From: Chloroflexota bacterium
GTDB lineage: Bacteria; Chloroflexota; Dehalococcoidia; SM23-28-2; RBG-16-64-32
Direction of reading: 5' to 3'
Assembly: GCA_005882715.1 (NCBI GenBank)
Contig: VBEI01000096.1
Location: 1-31,641 of the forward strand
DNA: 31,641 nucleotides
Shown here piece by piece: positions 15,527-23,570 of this stretch. The notes under the pieces were generated by a model that worked only from the letters and a program-made list of their open reading frames with translations, had not been told where the DNA came from and did not search any database. The first letter of the stretch is position 1; each line of letters starts with the position of its first letter. The position numbers and the translations under genes were made by a program.

Positions 15527-16177
15527 ATGGAGTGGGCGGTGCTGGGCCTGTTCATCATGTTTGTGATCGTGACGTACATCGTGGTGCAAGGTACGCGTGC
15601 AGCGCTCGCCTGGCGAAAGGCGGCGGCCGAGGGCGATGTGAAGGTCATCCGCGATATCGTCGAGGATTCGCTGGGCGCCTGGCGCTCGATGAAGCGGCCG
15701 AAGGAAGTATCCCCAGACGTCTGGCGCGGGATTCAGGGCATGCAGATCGTGGAAGTGGATGCGGAACTCGTGAGGGTCTCGTGCCAGGCGGAGGGCGATT
15801 ACCGGCTGGTGAATGGCCGGTGGGTCGAGACGGCGAACCCGTTGCACGAGGCGATGGCGGTGACGGCGAAGGCGCTGGACATGCTGCTGTATGAACTCCC
15901 TCACCACAAGCCGGGGCGGGTGCAAGTCGATGTTTACATGACGATGCGAGAACCCGACCGAGTCACCGAGCGCGTCTGCATCCTCTCCACGACAGCTTCG
16001 AGAGAAGATGCGCGGCAGGTCGACTGGGAAGAGTGGACGACGGCCCAGATCGTGGAGGCGCTAGGCGGCCGTTATCGCATGGATGACCTTGGCCAGCCGC
16101 TACCAATCGAAGTCGAAGCGCCGAAATCGGTGGAGGCTGAAGACGCGGGGGCACCGCCGGCGCCGTCCAGGAGATGA
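15527..16177 (+). CDS. Unknown membrane-anchored protein in the shikimate operon
   Basis: I do not recognise this 216-residue protein. It has one N-terminal hydrophobic span (about residues 3-21: AVLGLFIMFVIVTYIVVQG). A basic stretch with AALAWRKAAAEGD follows, and then a soluble alpha/beta-looking region of about 150 residues containing EVSPDVWRGIQGMQIVEV and RVQVDVYMTMREP. The C-terminal tail is rich in Pro, Ala and Glu. The predicted layout is a single anchor with a cytoplasmic body. A Shine-Dalgarno-like GAGAGGA lies 7 nt before the ATG. It begins 2 nt after aroE, and its stop overlaps the aroC ATG (ATGA), so it is fully embedded in the operon and probably made together with AroE and AroC. 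No catalytic motif is evident. Confidence 0.8.
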   Translation: MEWAVLGLFIMFVIVTYIVVQGTRAALAWRKAAAEGDVKVIRDIVEDSLGAWRSMKRPKEVSPDVWRGIQGMQIVEVDAELVRVSCQAEGDYRLVNGRWVETANPLHEAMAVTAKALDMLLYELPHHKPGRVQVDVYMTMREPDRVTERVCILSTTASREDARQVDWEEWTTAQIVEALGGRYRMDDLGQPLPIEVEAPKSVEAEDAGAPPAPSRR

Positions 16178-17343
16178 CGGACCTCCGCTTTCTGACCGCC
16201 GGCGAGTCCCACGGCAAAGCGCTGGTGGCGGTGCTCGAGGGAGTACCGGCCGGGTTGCCGCTGACCGAAGACTACATTGCGCGGGACCTGCGGCGGCGGC
16301 AGGGCGGCTACGGGCGGTCGAAACGGCAGCAGCTCGAACAGGACCACGCCGAGATCGTGGGCGGCGTCCGCCACGGGCTGGCGCTTGGCGGGCCGATCGC
16401 CATGCTAATCCAGAACAGGGTATGGGAGGATTGGCAAGAAGTAATGCAAGTAGGGCCCTACGCCGGCGAACCCAAGAAGGTGACGCGGCTGCGGCCCGGG
16501 CACGCGGACCTGGCGGGGAGTATGAAGTATGGCTTCGATGATGCGCGCAACGTGCTGGAGCGGGCGTCGGCGCGGGAGACGGCGGCGCGCGTGGCGGTGG
16601 GGGCGATCTGCCGCCGCTTCCTCGAGGAGTTCGGCATCGAAGTCCACTCGCATACTGTGTCGATAGGAGATATCCGTGCGCAGGCGGACGCGGGTTACGA
16701 TTGGATGTCGGTGGAAGAATCGCCGGTCCGCTGCGCCGACCCGGAAGCCGGCGAGCGAATGGTGCGGGCGATCGATGCCGCTCGGGAAGCCGGGGATACG
16801 CTGGGAGGCGTCTTCGAGATGGTGGCGACGGGAGTGCCGATCGGGCTTGGTTCGCACGTGATGTGGGACCGCAAGCTGGACGGGCAGCTGGCGCAGGCGG
16901 TGATGAGCATCCACGCCGTGAAGGGCGTCGAGATCGGCGGCGGATTTGCCGTGGCGGCGGGCCCCGGATCTGAGGCGCATGATGTGATCCTGCCGCCGCA
17001 ACAGTGGGAAGGTCGGCCCTGGCGGCGGGCGTCAAATCGCGCAGGTGGCCTCGAAGGCGGGATGACCAATGGCGAGCCGGTGATCGTCCGCGGCGCGCTG
17101 AAACCGATATCGACGCTTTCGAACCCTTTGCCTTCGGTGGACCTGCACACGGCTGAAGAGATTCAAGCGCATTACGAGCGGTCGGACGTCTGCACGGTGC
17201 CTGCCGCGGGCGTTATCGGCGAGGCGATGGTGGCATTCGTGCTGGCAAGCGCGATGCTCGAGAAGTTCGGCGGGGACTCATTGGGCGAGACGCTCAGGAA
17301 CTTCGAGGGGTACCAGGCGACAATTGGGCCACGAGGCGGATAA
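16174..17343 (+). CDS. aroC: Chorismate synthase
   Basis: Converts 5-enolpyruvylshikimate-3-phosphate to chorismate using reduced FMN, the last shikimate-pathway step. Family signatures are GESHG (H13), the QGGYGRSKRQ region (43-52), RPGHADLAG with H110, and ASARETAARVA (131-141). The late motifs KGVEIGGGFAVA, NRAGGLEGGMTNGEPV and KPISTL are also present. The 389-residue length is standard. It overlaps the preceding unknown gene by 4 nt, and a GNAT gene follows 9 nt after its stop. Confidence 0.97.
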   Translation: MTDLRFLTAGESHGKALVAVLEGVPAGLPLTEDYIARDLRRRQGGYGRSKRQQLEQDHAEIVGGVRHGLALGGPIAMLIQNRVWEDWQEVMQVGPYAGEPKKVTRLRPGHADLAGSMKYGFDDARNVLERASARETAARVAVGAICRRFLEEFGIEVHSHTVSIGDIRAQADAGYDWMSVEESPVRCADPEAGERMVRAIDAAREAGDTLGGVFEMVATGVPIGLGSHVMWDRKLDGQLAQAVMSIHAVKGVEIGGGFAVAAGPGSEAHDVILPPQQWEGRPWRRASNRAGGLEGGMTNGEPVIVRGALKPISTLSNPLPSVDLHTAEEIQAHYERSDVCTVPAAGVIGEAMVAFVLASAMLEKFGGDSLGETLRNFEGYQATIGPRGG

Positions 17344-17352
17344 TCGCCCCCG

Positions 17353-17805
17353 ATGGTCTACGAGGTGCGGGAGGGCGATATCCTGGTCAGCTGCGACGGA
17401 CGCAAGCTAGACCTGGACCGCGTCCATGCGTTCCTGACGGCGAGCTACTGGGCGGAAGGGGTATCGCGCAAAACGGTGGAGCGATCGATCGAGAACTCGA
17501 TCCCGTTCGGTGTCTATTGCGATGGCGAGCAGGCCGGTTTCGCGCGCGTAATCAGCGATCTGGCGTCGTACGCCTACCTCGCGGACGTTTATATCGACGA
17601 AGCATTTAGGGGACGAGGACTGGCGAAGCTGCTGATGCGCGCGGTCATGGCGCATCCGGAGCTTCAGGGCCTACGGCGCTGGATTCTCGGCACTCGGGAC
17701 GCGCATGGCCTCTACCGGCAGTTCGGCTTCACTGAACTACAGCGGCCGGAGCGTTGGATGGAGAAAGCGGAGCCGGGGCTGTACGAGAAAGAGACCGGGC
17801 AGTGA
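17353..17805 (+). CDS. GNAT-family N-acetyltransferase
   Basis: A 150-residue protein with the GNAT fold. The acetyl-CoA loop is RGRGLA (86-91) within YLADVYIDEAFRGRGLAKLL, and the last strand region GLYRQFGFTELQRPERWMEK is typical of this fold. The acceptor substrate is unknown. It lies between aroC and aroKB, and its stop overlaps the GTG start of aroKB by 4 nt (GTGA). This makes it a stable member of the operon and not a chance neighbour. No evidence ties it to aromatic amino acid synthesis other than position. Confidence 0.88.
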   Translation: MVYEVREGDILVSCDGRKLDLDRVHAFLTASYWAEGVSRKTVERSIENSIPFGVYCDGEQAGFARVISDLASYAYLADVYIDEAFRGRGLAKLLMRAVMAHPELQGLRRWILGTRDAHGLYRQFGFTELQRPERWMEKAEPGLYEKETGQ

Positions 17806-19505
17806 CCCGTCCTTCTCGTATTGTCCTCACGGGGTTCTCGGGTGCTGGGAAGACGGCCGTCGCCTCGATTGTTAGCGGGACGCTGGGCTGGGAGATCGCC
17901 GACACCGACGACATGGTCCAGCGTGCAGCCGGGAAGTCTATTCTCGAGATCTTTCGGGACGGCGGGCAGGAGCTTTTCCGGGATCTGGAGAAAGAGGCGA
18001 TCCGAACGGCATGCGCTAGAGAGCGCGTCGTTGTTTCAACGGGGGGGGGCGCCGTCCTGCGAGCGGAGAACCGGCGGTCGATAGCGGACGGGGGTTTCGT
18101 CGTGTGCCTTGAAGCGAGGCCGGAGACAATATTCCGCAGGCTGAGCAGCGGTGGGCGGGCGTTGGACCGGCCACTCCTGGCAAGCGGTGACCCGCTCTCG
18201 CGTATCCGCATGCTAAAGGAAGCGCGGCAACACCTGTACGCCCTGTGCGACTGGACGATACACACGGATGTCCTTACGCCGAAGCAAGTAGCGGCCGAGG
18301 TGGCGCGGGCTTACAAGGATATCTCCGCCTCGGTCTCAACCGACCCCGACCGGCTTGGCGCGCTAACTGACCGCAACGCCGAAACGCCGCCGGGCACGCT
18401 GCACACGGTCCCGGAAGGAGCCGCGGCGATGGTACGCACGGCCAGCGGCGAGTACCCGGTGCTCGCCGGCTGGGGGATGCTCTCGGGGCTGGGGAAGCGA
18501 CTCCGGGAGGCTGGGATCGCTCGACAGGTGTACGTAATTAGTGACGAGGCTGTGTTCCATCACTATGGCGACGAAGTGGAGAGCGCGCTGCGAAGCGCGG
18601 AGGTGCCGTTCGATGCGTTTACATTGCCACCGGGCGAGGCGAGCAAGTCGCTGGGAACCGCATCGGAAATCTATGACTGGCTGGTCGAGCGCAGGGCCGA
18701 GCGGGGTCATACGATCGTGGCACTTGGGGGAGGGATGGTGACGGACCTTGCGGGGTACGTGGCGGCGACGTTCGCGCGGGGAATTCCCCTTGTGCATGTG
18801 CCGACTAGCGTGCTGGGGATGGTAGACGCGGCGATCGGCGGGAAGGTCGGCGTCAATCATGCAAGAGCCAAGAACGTGATCGGCGCGTTTTACCAGCCAC
18901 GGCTGGTTCTGGCGGACGTCGCGGCATTGCGGACGCTGCCGCCGCGGGAGTACTTCTCCGGCTGGGCGGAGGTCATCAAGCACGCGATGATCGCGGATGG
19001 GGACCTGATGCCGTTCCTGGAGGAGAACCGTGAACGGATTCTGAAGCTCGAACCCGAGCCCACGACCGATGCCATCCGGAAGAGCGTTGTAATCAAGGCG
19101 CGGGTTGTGAGCGCAGATGAGCGGGAGGAAACCGGCGAGAGAACGACGCTAAATTATGGTCATACGCTGGCGCACGCCATCGAGTCGGCGACGGGGTACG
19201 GCCGCTTCCTGCACGGAGAAGCTGTGGCGATCGGGATGACGGCGGCGGCTCGAATCAGCGAACGGCTTGGGTTGCTTTCGCCGGACGCCATCGAGCGGCA
19301 GCAGCGGCTGCTGGAAGCCTACCGGCTGCCGCTGAAGGCAGAAGGCATCGATCGCGACCGGGTGGAGGCGGCGATGGCACTGGACAAGAAGGTGCGCGGG
19401 GAGAATGTGCAGTGGGTGCTGCTCGAGGGGATCGGACAGCCGGTGCTGCGAGAGGATGTGCCGAAAGATGTGGTTGAGGAGGCGCTTCGAGAGGTGCTTC
19501 GGTGA
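17802..19505 (+). CDS. aroKB: Shikimate kinase / 3-dehydroquinate synthase fusion
   Basis: Two shikimate-pathway enzymes in one 567-residue chain. Residues about 5-175 are shikimate kinase (step five): P-loop GFSGAGKT (11-18), DTDD (34-37), STGGGAVL (79-86) and ALDRPLL. Residues about 215-565 are dehydroquinate synthase (step two): LPPGEASKS, ALGGGMVTDLAGYVA, the PTSVLGMVDAAIGGK segment, and zinc ligands E390 (WAEVIKH), H454 (NYGHTLAHA) and H471 (LHGEAVAIG). A linker of about 40 residues joins them. The frame is open up to an ATG at 17754, but the GTG at 17802 gives the normal kinase N-terminus (TRPSRIVLTGF) and a 4-nt overlap with the GNAT stop, so I prefer it. A run of nine G at 18041-18049 encodes the GGG motif. 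Confidence 0.95.
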   Translation: MTRPSRIVLTGFSGAGKTAVASIVSGTLGWEIADTDDMVQRAAGKSILEIFRDGGQELFRDLEKEAIRTACARERVVVSTGGGAVLRAENRRSIADGGFVVCLEARPETIFRRLSSGGRALDRPLLASGDPLSRIRMLKEARQHLYALCDWTIHTDVLTPKQVAAEVARAYKDISASVSTDPDRLGALTDRNAETPPGTLHTVPEGAAAMVRTASGEYPVLAGWGMLSGLGKRLREAGIARQVYVISDEAVFHHYGDEVESALRSAEVPFDAFTLPPGEASKSLGTASEIYDWLVERRAERGHTIVALGGGMVTDLAGYVAATFARGIPLVHVPTSVLGMVDAAIGGKVGVNHARAKNVIGAFYQPRLVLADVAALRTLPPREYFSGWAEVIKHAMIADGDLMPFLEENRERILKLEPEPTTDAIRKSVVIKARVVSADEREETGERTTLNYGHTLAHAIESATGYGRFLHGEAVAIGMTAAARISERLGLLSPDAIERQQRLLEAYRLPLKAEGIDRDRVEAAMALDKKVRGENVQWVLLEGIGQPVLREDVPKDVVEEALREVLR

Positions 19506-19831
19506 GGAGCCAGGAACACGGAGCGAAAAGTGAGGGAAAAAGCGATGACGAGGCGCGCTCGTCGCTTCGGGCTGTCGTTCACGGGTGGGTTCAGGGCGTG
19601 AACTTCCGGCAGTTCGTATACACGCGGGCGCGGTTTTTGCGGCTGACAGGGTACGTGAGCAACCTCGACGACGGGCAGTCGGTCGAGGTCGTTGCTGAGG
19701 GCCCGCGCCAGGACCTGGAGCAACTTCTGGAGTACCTGCGCGAGGGGCCAAGGTCTGCCCGCATTGAGCAAGTTGAGGTGGACTGGGGCGAACCGACGAA
19801 CAGTTGGACGGATTTCGGGGTGCTCTCGTAG
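19502..19831 (+). CDS. acyP: Acylphosphatase
   Basis: A small enzyme hydrolysing acyl phosphates such as acetyl or carbamoyl phosphate; its cellular role is unclear in most bacteria. Motifs are VHGWVQGVNFRQFV with the phosphate-binding arginine R36, and GYVSNLDDGQSVEVVAEG with the catalytic asparagine N54. The chain is 109 residues against the usual 90-95 because of about 20 polar N-terminal residues. The GTG start overlaps the aroKB stop by 4 nt (GTGA), which supports this start. It is the last gene of the operon; no clear hairpin terminator follows before the convergent gene at 19896. Confidence 0.92.
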   Translation: MRSQEHGAKSEGKSDDEARSSLRAVVHGWVQGVNFRQFVYTRARFLRLTGYVSNLDDGQSVEVVAEGPRQDLEQLLEYLREGPRSARIEQVEVDWGEPTNSWTDFGVLS

Positions 19832-19895
19832 GCGCACGAACGGAACAAACGGATAAACGAAAGAAGAGGGCACGGGGTAGTTGCGCGCGGTCGTG

Positions 19896-20321
19896 TTAGA
19901 GACGCTTCCAGAGGAAGACTTGTTCGTGGCCGAGCGGTGAGTCCTTGAGGCGGCCGAACTCTTCGTACCCGAGCTTCTTGTAGAACTCCGGCGCCTGGAA
20001 GGTGTGGCTATCCAGGTGCACGTATCGGCAGCCGTCCGCGCGCGCCTCAGTCTCCGCCGTCTCGATGAGGCTGCGGCCCAGGCCGGCGCCGCGCGCGGAC
20101 TCCTCGAGCCAGAGGTCGGTGATGTGAAGCCACCCGCCCCAGATATGGCCCAGGAGACCGCCTCGAATCAAGCCGGTGGCGTCGCGCACGAATAGCTTTA
20201 GTGGGCGCCAGTGGTCGTAGCCGGTGCGGGCGACGTTGTATAGGGACAGACCGTCGCGCACGAACTGAGCGTCGCTTTCCGGTGCCATCGGTTCGGAGGA
20301 GATGTGCAGATCGGCTCCCAT
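19896..20321 (-). CDS. GNAT-family N-acetyltransferase
   Basis: A 141-residue GNAT protein with the acetyl-CoA loop RGAGLG (77-82) inside LWLEESARGAGLGRSLIETAE. The closing motif YVHLDSHTFQAPEFYKKLGYEEFG is typical of stand-alone acetyltransferases acting on small molecules or antibiotics. Its substrate is unknown. The ATG lies 3 nt after the stop of the cupin gene upstream, so the two form a translationally coupled pair. It is convergent with acyP, with 64 nt between their ends. Confidence 0.9.
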   Translation of the reverse strand: MGADLHISSEPMAPESDAQFVRDGLSLYNVARTGYDHWRPLKLFVRDATGLIRGGLLGHIWGGWLHITDLWLEESARGAGLGRSLIETAETEARADGCRYVHLDSHTFQAPEFYKKLGYEEFGRLKDSPLGHEQVFLWKRL

Positions 20322-20324
20322 TTT

Positions 20325-20906
20325 TCAACCCAGGAGCGTGTGCATGGGGAAGTCGACCAGCTTGCGGGTGACGTTATCGCAGAGGAAGTGGGGGTGTGTT
20401 TCGGCCGTGCCCCCCAAAATGTGGATCGAGACGCCGTTGACGTCAGCGGCGGCGCGGACCCGGTGGAAGCCCTCGTCGGGCGGCAAGAGGTGGGTGATGC
20501 TGCCGGGCGGGAAGTGGTAAACGCCGGTCTTTTGGAGGGCGCATTCCTGGCCCGCATTAACGTCAGTCGGACCGCCCGGTCGGGCGTATTTGGTCTCCTC
20601 GTCCTCGCCTTCAAGGACGCCGATGACGCCCCAAGCGCCGTGGTAATGGACGCCGCTACTCGTGCCCGGCGGGAAGACCACGGAGATGATGAAGAAGGAG
20701 CCGTCTTCGGCGGTATGGAGCAGGTGGCCGCAAGCGCGATTGCCCTCGCAAGGCAGCCGATGGTCGGGAAGCAGACCTTGCTGCCGTTCCATCCAGCGCG
20801 CGAGTGACGGTTTGACGGCCTCGATACGCTCCCTCTCGTTCGGATAGCGAGCGATAGCCTCGGCTACGTCCAGAGCCAGAGCCTCGATGCCGTACGGTTC
20901 TCCCAT
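20325..20906 (-). CDS. Cysteine dioxygenase-like cupin
   Basis: A 193-residue protein of the type I cysteine dioxygenase / 3-mercaptopropionate dioxygenase-like cupin family. These proteins bind Fe(II) with three histidines and oxidise a thiol to a sulfinate. The first metal motif is GVHYHGAWGVIGVLEGEDEE with H87 and H89, and the third ligand is probably H139 in PPGSITHLL. The substrate cannot be decided from sequence by eye. AGGAGG lies 6 nt before the ATG, which fixes the start. It is the first gene of a two-gene unit with the GNAT downstream. Confidence 0.8.
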   Translation of the reverse strand: MGEPYGIEALALDVAEAIARYPNERERIEAVKPSLARWMERQQGLLPDHRLPCEGNRACGHLLHTAEDGSFFIISVVFPPGTSSGVHYHGAWGVIGVLEGEDEETKYARPGGPTDVNAGQECALQKTGVYHFPPGSITHLLPPDEGFHRVRAAADVNGVSIHILGGTAETHPHFLCDNVTRKLVDFPMHTLLG

Positions 20907-21077
20907 CTTGGACCTCCTGAGTGACGGCTTGCAGTTTACGAAATCCAGGGCTGAGTTGCCGATAGCTTGCTCGAGTTGTCCGAAGTAGCCGGGCTAGCTA
21001 ACCGGCGACGCAACAATAGGCGCCTCTCTGCGTCTTTATAGCTGCATCGATACCGAAAGACCAAAGGGGAGGCATAG

Positions 21078-21932
21078 ATGCGTATATTCTGGCGGCTCGC
21101 TGCCGCTCTAGGAGCAGCTCTGGCGCTCTGGCTTGCCACAGGCGGGCTTGCTGTGGCTGAGGACTCGCCCCGGCATCACCCGGTGGCGAGCGGCGATACG
21201 CTCTGGAGTATCGCCGCCAAGTACGATACCAGCGTCGACGAGCTGGTGAAGCTCAATGACATCAAGTATCCGGACCTGCTATTGCCGGGGCAGATCATTA
21301 AGCTCCCGGATCGAGAAACGCCGTCAAAGCCCGGCACAATCGAGTATGAGGTGCAACCGGGGGATATGTTGAGCCAGATCGCGGTCCGCTTCGACGTTAC
21401 GACGCAAGCGCTCGCCGAGGCGAACCAGATCGCCGATATTCAGCATATCGTTCCAGGACAACGGCTAACGGTGCCGGGAGCGGCATTGCCGCCGAAGGTA
21501 CCGTCGGCGCAGGCCGCCCTTCATCCGCCCGACGATCCTGATCTGGAGAGAATGTTTGATGAGTTGGCGGGCGAGCAAGGGTTAGACCCGGGGCTGGTCA
21601 AGGCGCTGGCCTGGCTCGAAAGCGGCTGGCAACAGCATGTCGTGAGCCCCGCGGGAGCGATTGGATTTATGCAACTGATGCCAACGACGGCGCAGTGGCT
21701 GGAACAGTCTGTAATCGGCACCGACCTGCATGAGGACGTAAGCGTGTACGACAACGTGAAGATGGGGACGCGCTACCTGCGCCTCCTGTTCGATGCCACC
21801 GGCGGGGATAAGGACAAGGCTCTCGCCTCGTACTATCAGGGGTACGGCGCGACGATGAGCGGCAAGATGTACGAAGAGACGAAGGCCTACATCGACCTCA
21901 TAAAAGCGACGGAAGCGCGATACTGGCCGTAG
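21078..21932 (+). CDS. Secreted lytic transglycosylase with two LysM domains
   Basis: A 284-residue exported peptidoglycan enzyme. A signal peptide covers about residues 1-27 (positive start MRIFWR, then a long Ala/Leu core, cleavage near AVA-ED). LysM 1 is about residues 34-77 (VASGDTLWSIAAKYD...LPGQIIKLP) and LysM 2 about 89-133 (VQPGDMLSQIAVRFD...VPGQRLTVP). The SLT domain runs from about 155 to 280, with the catalytic glutamate E181 in AWLESGW, then GAIGFMQLMPTTAQW and ALASYYQGYG. GGGGAGG lies 5 nt before the ATG. Both neighbours are on the other strand, so it is probably a single-gene unit. Its target is the cell-wall glycan. Confidence 0.93.
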   Translation: MRIFWRLAAALGAALALWLATGGLAVAEDSPRHHPVASGDTLWSIAAKYDTSVDELVKLNDIKYPDLLLPGQIIKLPDRETPSKPGTIEYEVQPGDMLSQIAVRFDVTTQALAEANQIADIQHIVPGQRLTVPGAALPPKVPSAQAALHPPDDPDLERMFDELAGEQGLDPGLVKALAWLESGWQQHVVSPAGAIGFMQLMPTTAQWLEQSVIGTDLHEDVSVYDNVKMGTRYLRLLFDATGGDKDKALASYYQGYGATMSGKMYEETKAYIDLIKATEARYWP

Positions 21933-22016
21933 CGGAGACAAACGGACAAAAGCATAAGCCTGCAAACTCTGAAGGCCATCGGCTCTTGCAAGTTGTCGAG
22001 CTCCGGGATGTGCTCC

Positions 22017-22589
22017 TCAGCCAGTGTTCGCGCTGCCGGCGATGCCGAGCTGCGAAGCGACGGGTTTGAGCGACTCGATCACGAAGGCGATGTGTTCGTC
22101 CAAGTTGACGCCCAGCTGCTCGGCGCCGTTGGTGATATCGTCGCGGTTGACGTTGCGGGCGAATCCTTTGTCCTTCATCTTTTTGCGAACAGCGGCGACA
22201 TCTACTTCGTCGATGCACTTGCCGGGGCGGACGAGAGCCACGGCGGTGATGAACCCGGTTAGTTCGTCCACGGCGTAGATCGCGCGGTCCATCGGCGCCT
22301 TGCGCTCGAGGCCGAGATAGTCAGCATGGCAGAGTACGGCGTATACGATGTCCTCCGGGACGCCGCGCTCGCGGAGGATCTCGGCTCCTTTGACAGGATG
22401 TTCTTCGGGGTTCGGGTGCATCTCGAAGTCGAAGTCGTGGAGGAGACCGACCATCGCCCAGCGGTCCTCATCCCCGCCGTACTTCCCGGCGTAGGCCCGC
22501 ATCGCGGCCTCGACGGCCAGGGCGTGCTTGCGGAGCGGTTCGGTCTTGGTGTGCTCGCAGAGGATGTTCCAGGCGTCTTCGCGGTTCAT
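22017..22589 (-). CDS. HD-domain hydrolase
   Basis: A 190-residue cytoplasmic protein of the HD superfamily of metal-dependent phosphohydrolases. The HD signature residues are H22 (RKHALAVE), H51-D52 (GLLHDFDFE) and D108 (YAVDELTGF), with H88 in VLCHADYLG. The substrate, perhaps a nucleotide, is unknown. The frame is open further upstream, but AAGGAG lies 5 nt before the ATG at 22589, fixing that start. A TACAAT hexamer 37 nt upstream (22632-22627) may be its -10. It is transcribed divergently from ku. Confidence 0.88.
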   Translation of the reverse strand: MNREDAWNILCEHTKTEPLRKHALAVEAAMRAYAGKYGGDEDRWAMVGLLHDFDFEMHPNPEEHPVKGAEILRERGVPEDIVYAVLCHADYLGLERKAPMDRAIYAVDELTGFITAVALVRPGKCIDEVDVAAVRKKMKDKGFARNVNRDDITNGAEQLGVNLDEHIAFVIESLKPVASQLGIAGSANTG

Positions 22590-22626
22590 GGGCGCTCCTT
22601 GGGATTGGCTTCGATAGGTATCTGAA

Positions 22627-22632
22627 ATTGTA
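22627..22632 (-). promoter_or_regulatory. Possible -10 of the HD-domain gene
   Basis: TACAAT on the minus strand, 37 nt before the ATG, which leaves room for the visible Shine-Dalgarno sequence. No clear -35 hexamer is seen. Confidence 0.4.
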
Positions 22633-22745
22633 CGAGATAAGCGGTCGCGTTTCGCGGCCCTTCGACGGTGGAGTATCATTTAAAGTCCAACCTTAGGCAT
22701 TTCTGCGGACGCAGAGGCGCGGAGATGCCGAGAAAGGGTACTGAA

Positions 22746-23567
22746 ATGCCTAGGTCCATCTGGAATGGCGTGATCAGCTTCGGGATGGTGAGCATCCCGG
22801 TCAAGCTGTACACGGCCACGCAAAGCAAAGACATCTCCTTCCATTTACTGCACAAGGAGTGCAATACGCGGCTGCAGCAACTGCGCTGGTGCCCGACGCA
22901 CGAGCGAGCCGTGGAATGGAGCGAGGTTGTCCGCGGATATGAGTATGCACGGGACGAGCACGTAATCCTGACCGAGGAAGACTTCGAGAAGCTGCCTCTG
23001 CCGAGCAAGCAGACAGTCGAGCTGTCGGCGTTCGTGAAGGCGGAAGAGATCGACCCGGTGTACTACGAAAAGAGCTACTACCTGGAGCCGGACGCCAAGG
23101 GGATTAAACCCTTCGCGTTGTTGATGACGGCCCTCCGTGAGAAGGGGCTCACAGGTATCGCGAAGATCGCGGTGCGGAACAAAGAGCAGCTTTGCGCGCT
23201 GCGGCCGATGGACGGAACCCTGATCCTGGAGACGCTCTTTTACCCGGATGAGATCCGCGTGGAAAAGACTGAGTTGCCAGACGTAACGATCTCCGACAAA
23301 GAACTGGAGATGGCGTACACGCTGATCGACCTGCTGAGCGAGGAATTCGAACCGGAGAAGTATAAGGACGAGTATCGCGACGCCTTGATGAAGCTTATCG
23401 AGGCCAAGCTCGAGGGCGAAGAGCTCCCGGAGGTTGCGGCGGCGGGTCCGGCGAAAGTTACCGACATCATGTCGGCGCTCCGAGCAAGCGTCGAGGCCGC
23501 GAAGAAGCGCAAGAAGGGCGATGAGGATGAAGAGGAAGCACCGGCCCAGAGGCGCAAGGCCGGATAG
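22746..23567 (+). CDS. ku: Non-homologous end-joining protein Ku
   Basis: A homodimeric ring protein that binds DNA double-strand ends and recruits LigD. The Ku core starts directly at MPRSIWNGVISFGMVSIPVKLYTA and continues through HLLHKECNTRLQQ and RGYEYARDEHVILTEEDF to the beta-barrel and helical arm. The 273-residue length is normal for bacterial Ku. The C-terminal tail alternates basic and acidic residues (AAKKRKKGDEDEEEAPAQRR), as is common in bacterial Ku proteins. The frame extends upstream to 22668; I prefer the ATG at 22746 because it begins the conserved MPRSIW. An ATG at 22725 is possible. TATCAT at 22674-22679 may be a -10. ligD lies 1.4 kb downstream on the same strand. Confidence 0.95.
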   Translation: MPRSIWNGVISFGMVSIPVKLYTATQSKDISFHLLHKECNTRLQQLRWCPTHERAVEWSEVVRGYEYARDEHVILTEEDFEKLPLPSKQTVELSAFVKAEEIDPVYYEKSYYLEPDAKGIKPFALLMTALREKGLTGIAKIAVRNKEQLCALRPMDGTLILETLFYPDEIRVEKTELPDVTISDKELEMAYTLIDLLSEEFEPEKYKDEYRDALMKLIEAKLEGEELPEVAAAGPAKVTDIMSALRASVEAAKKRKKGDEDEEEAPAQRRKAG

Positions 23568-23570
23568 GCT

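Noticed and set aside
16100..17035. 311-codon minus-strand frame opposite aroC
   Set aside because: It is antisense to a certain chorismate synthase and is made almost only of Pro, Arg, Ala and Ser, a composition artefact.
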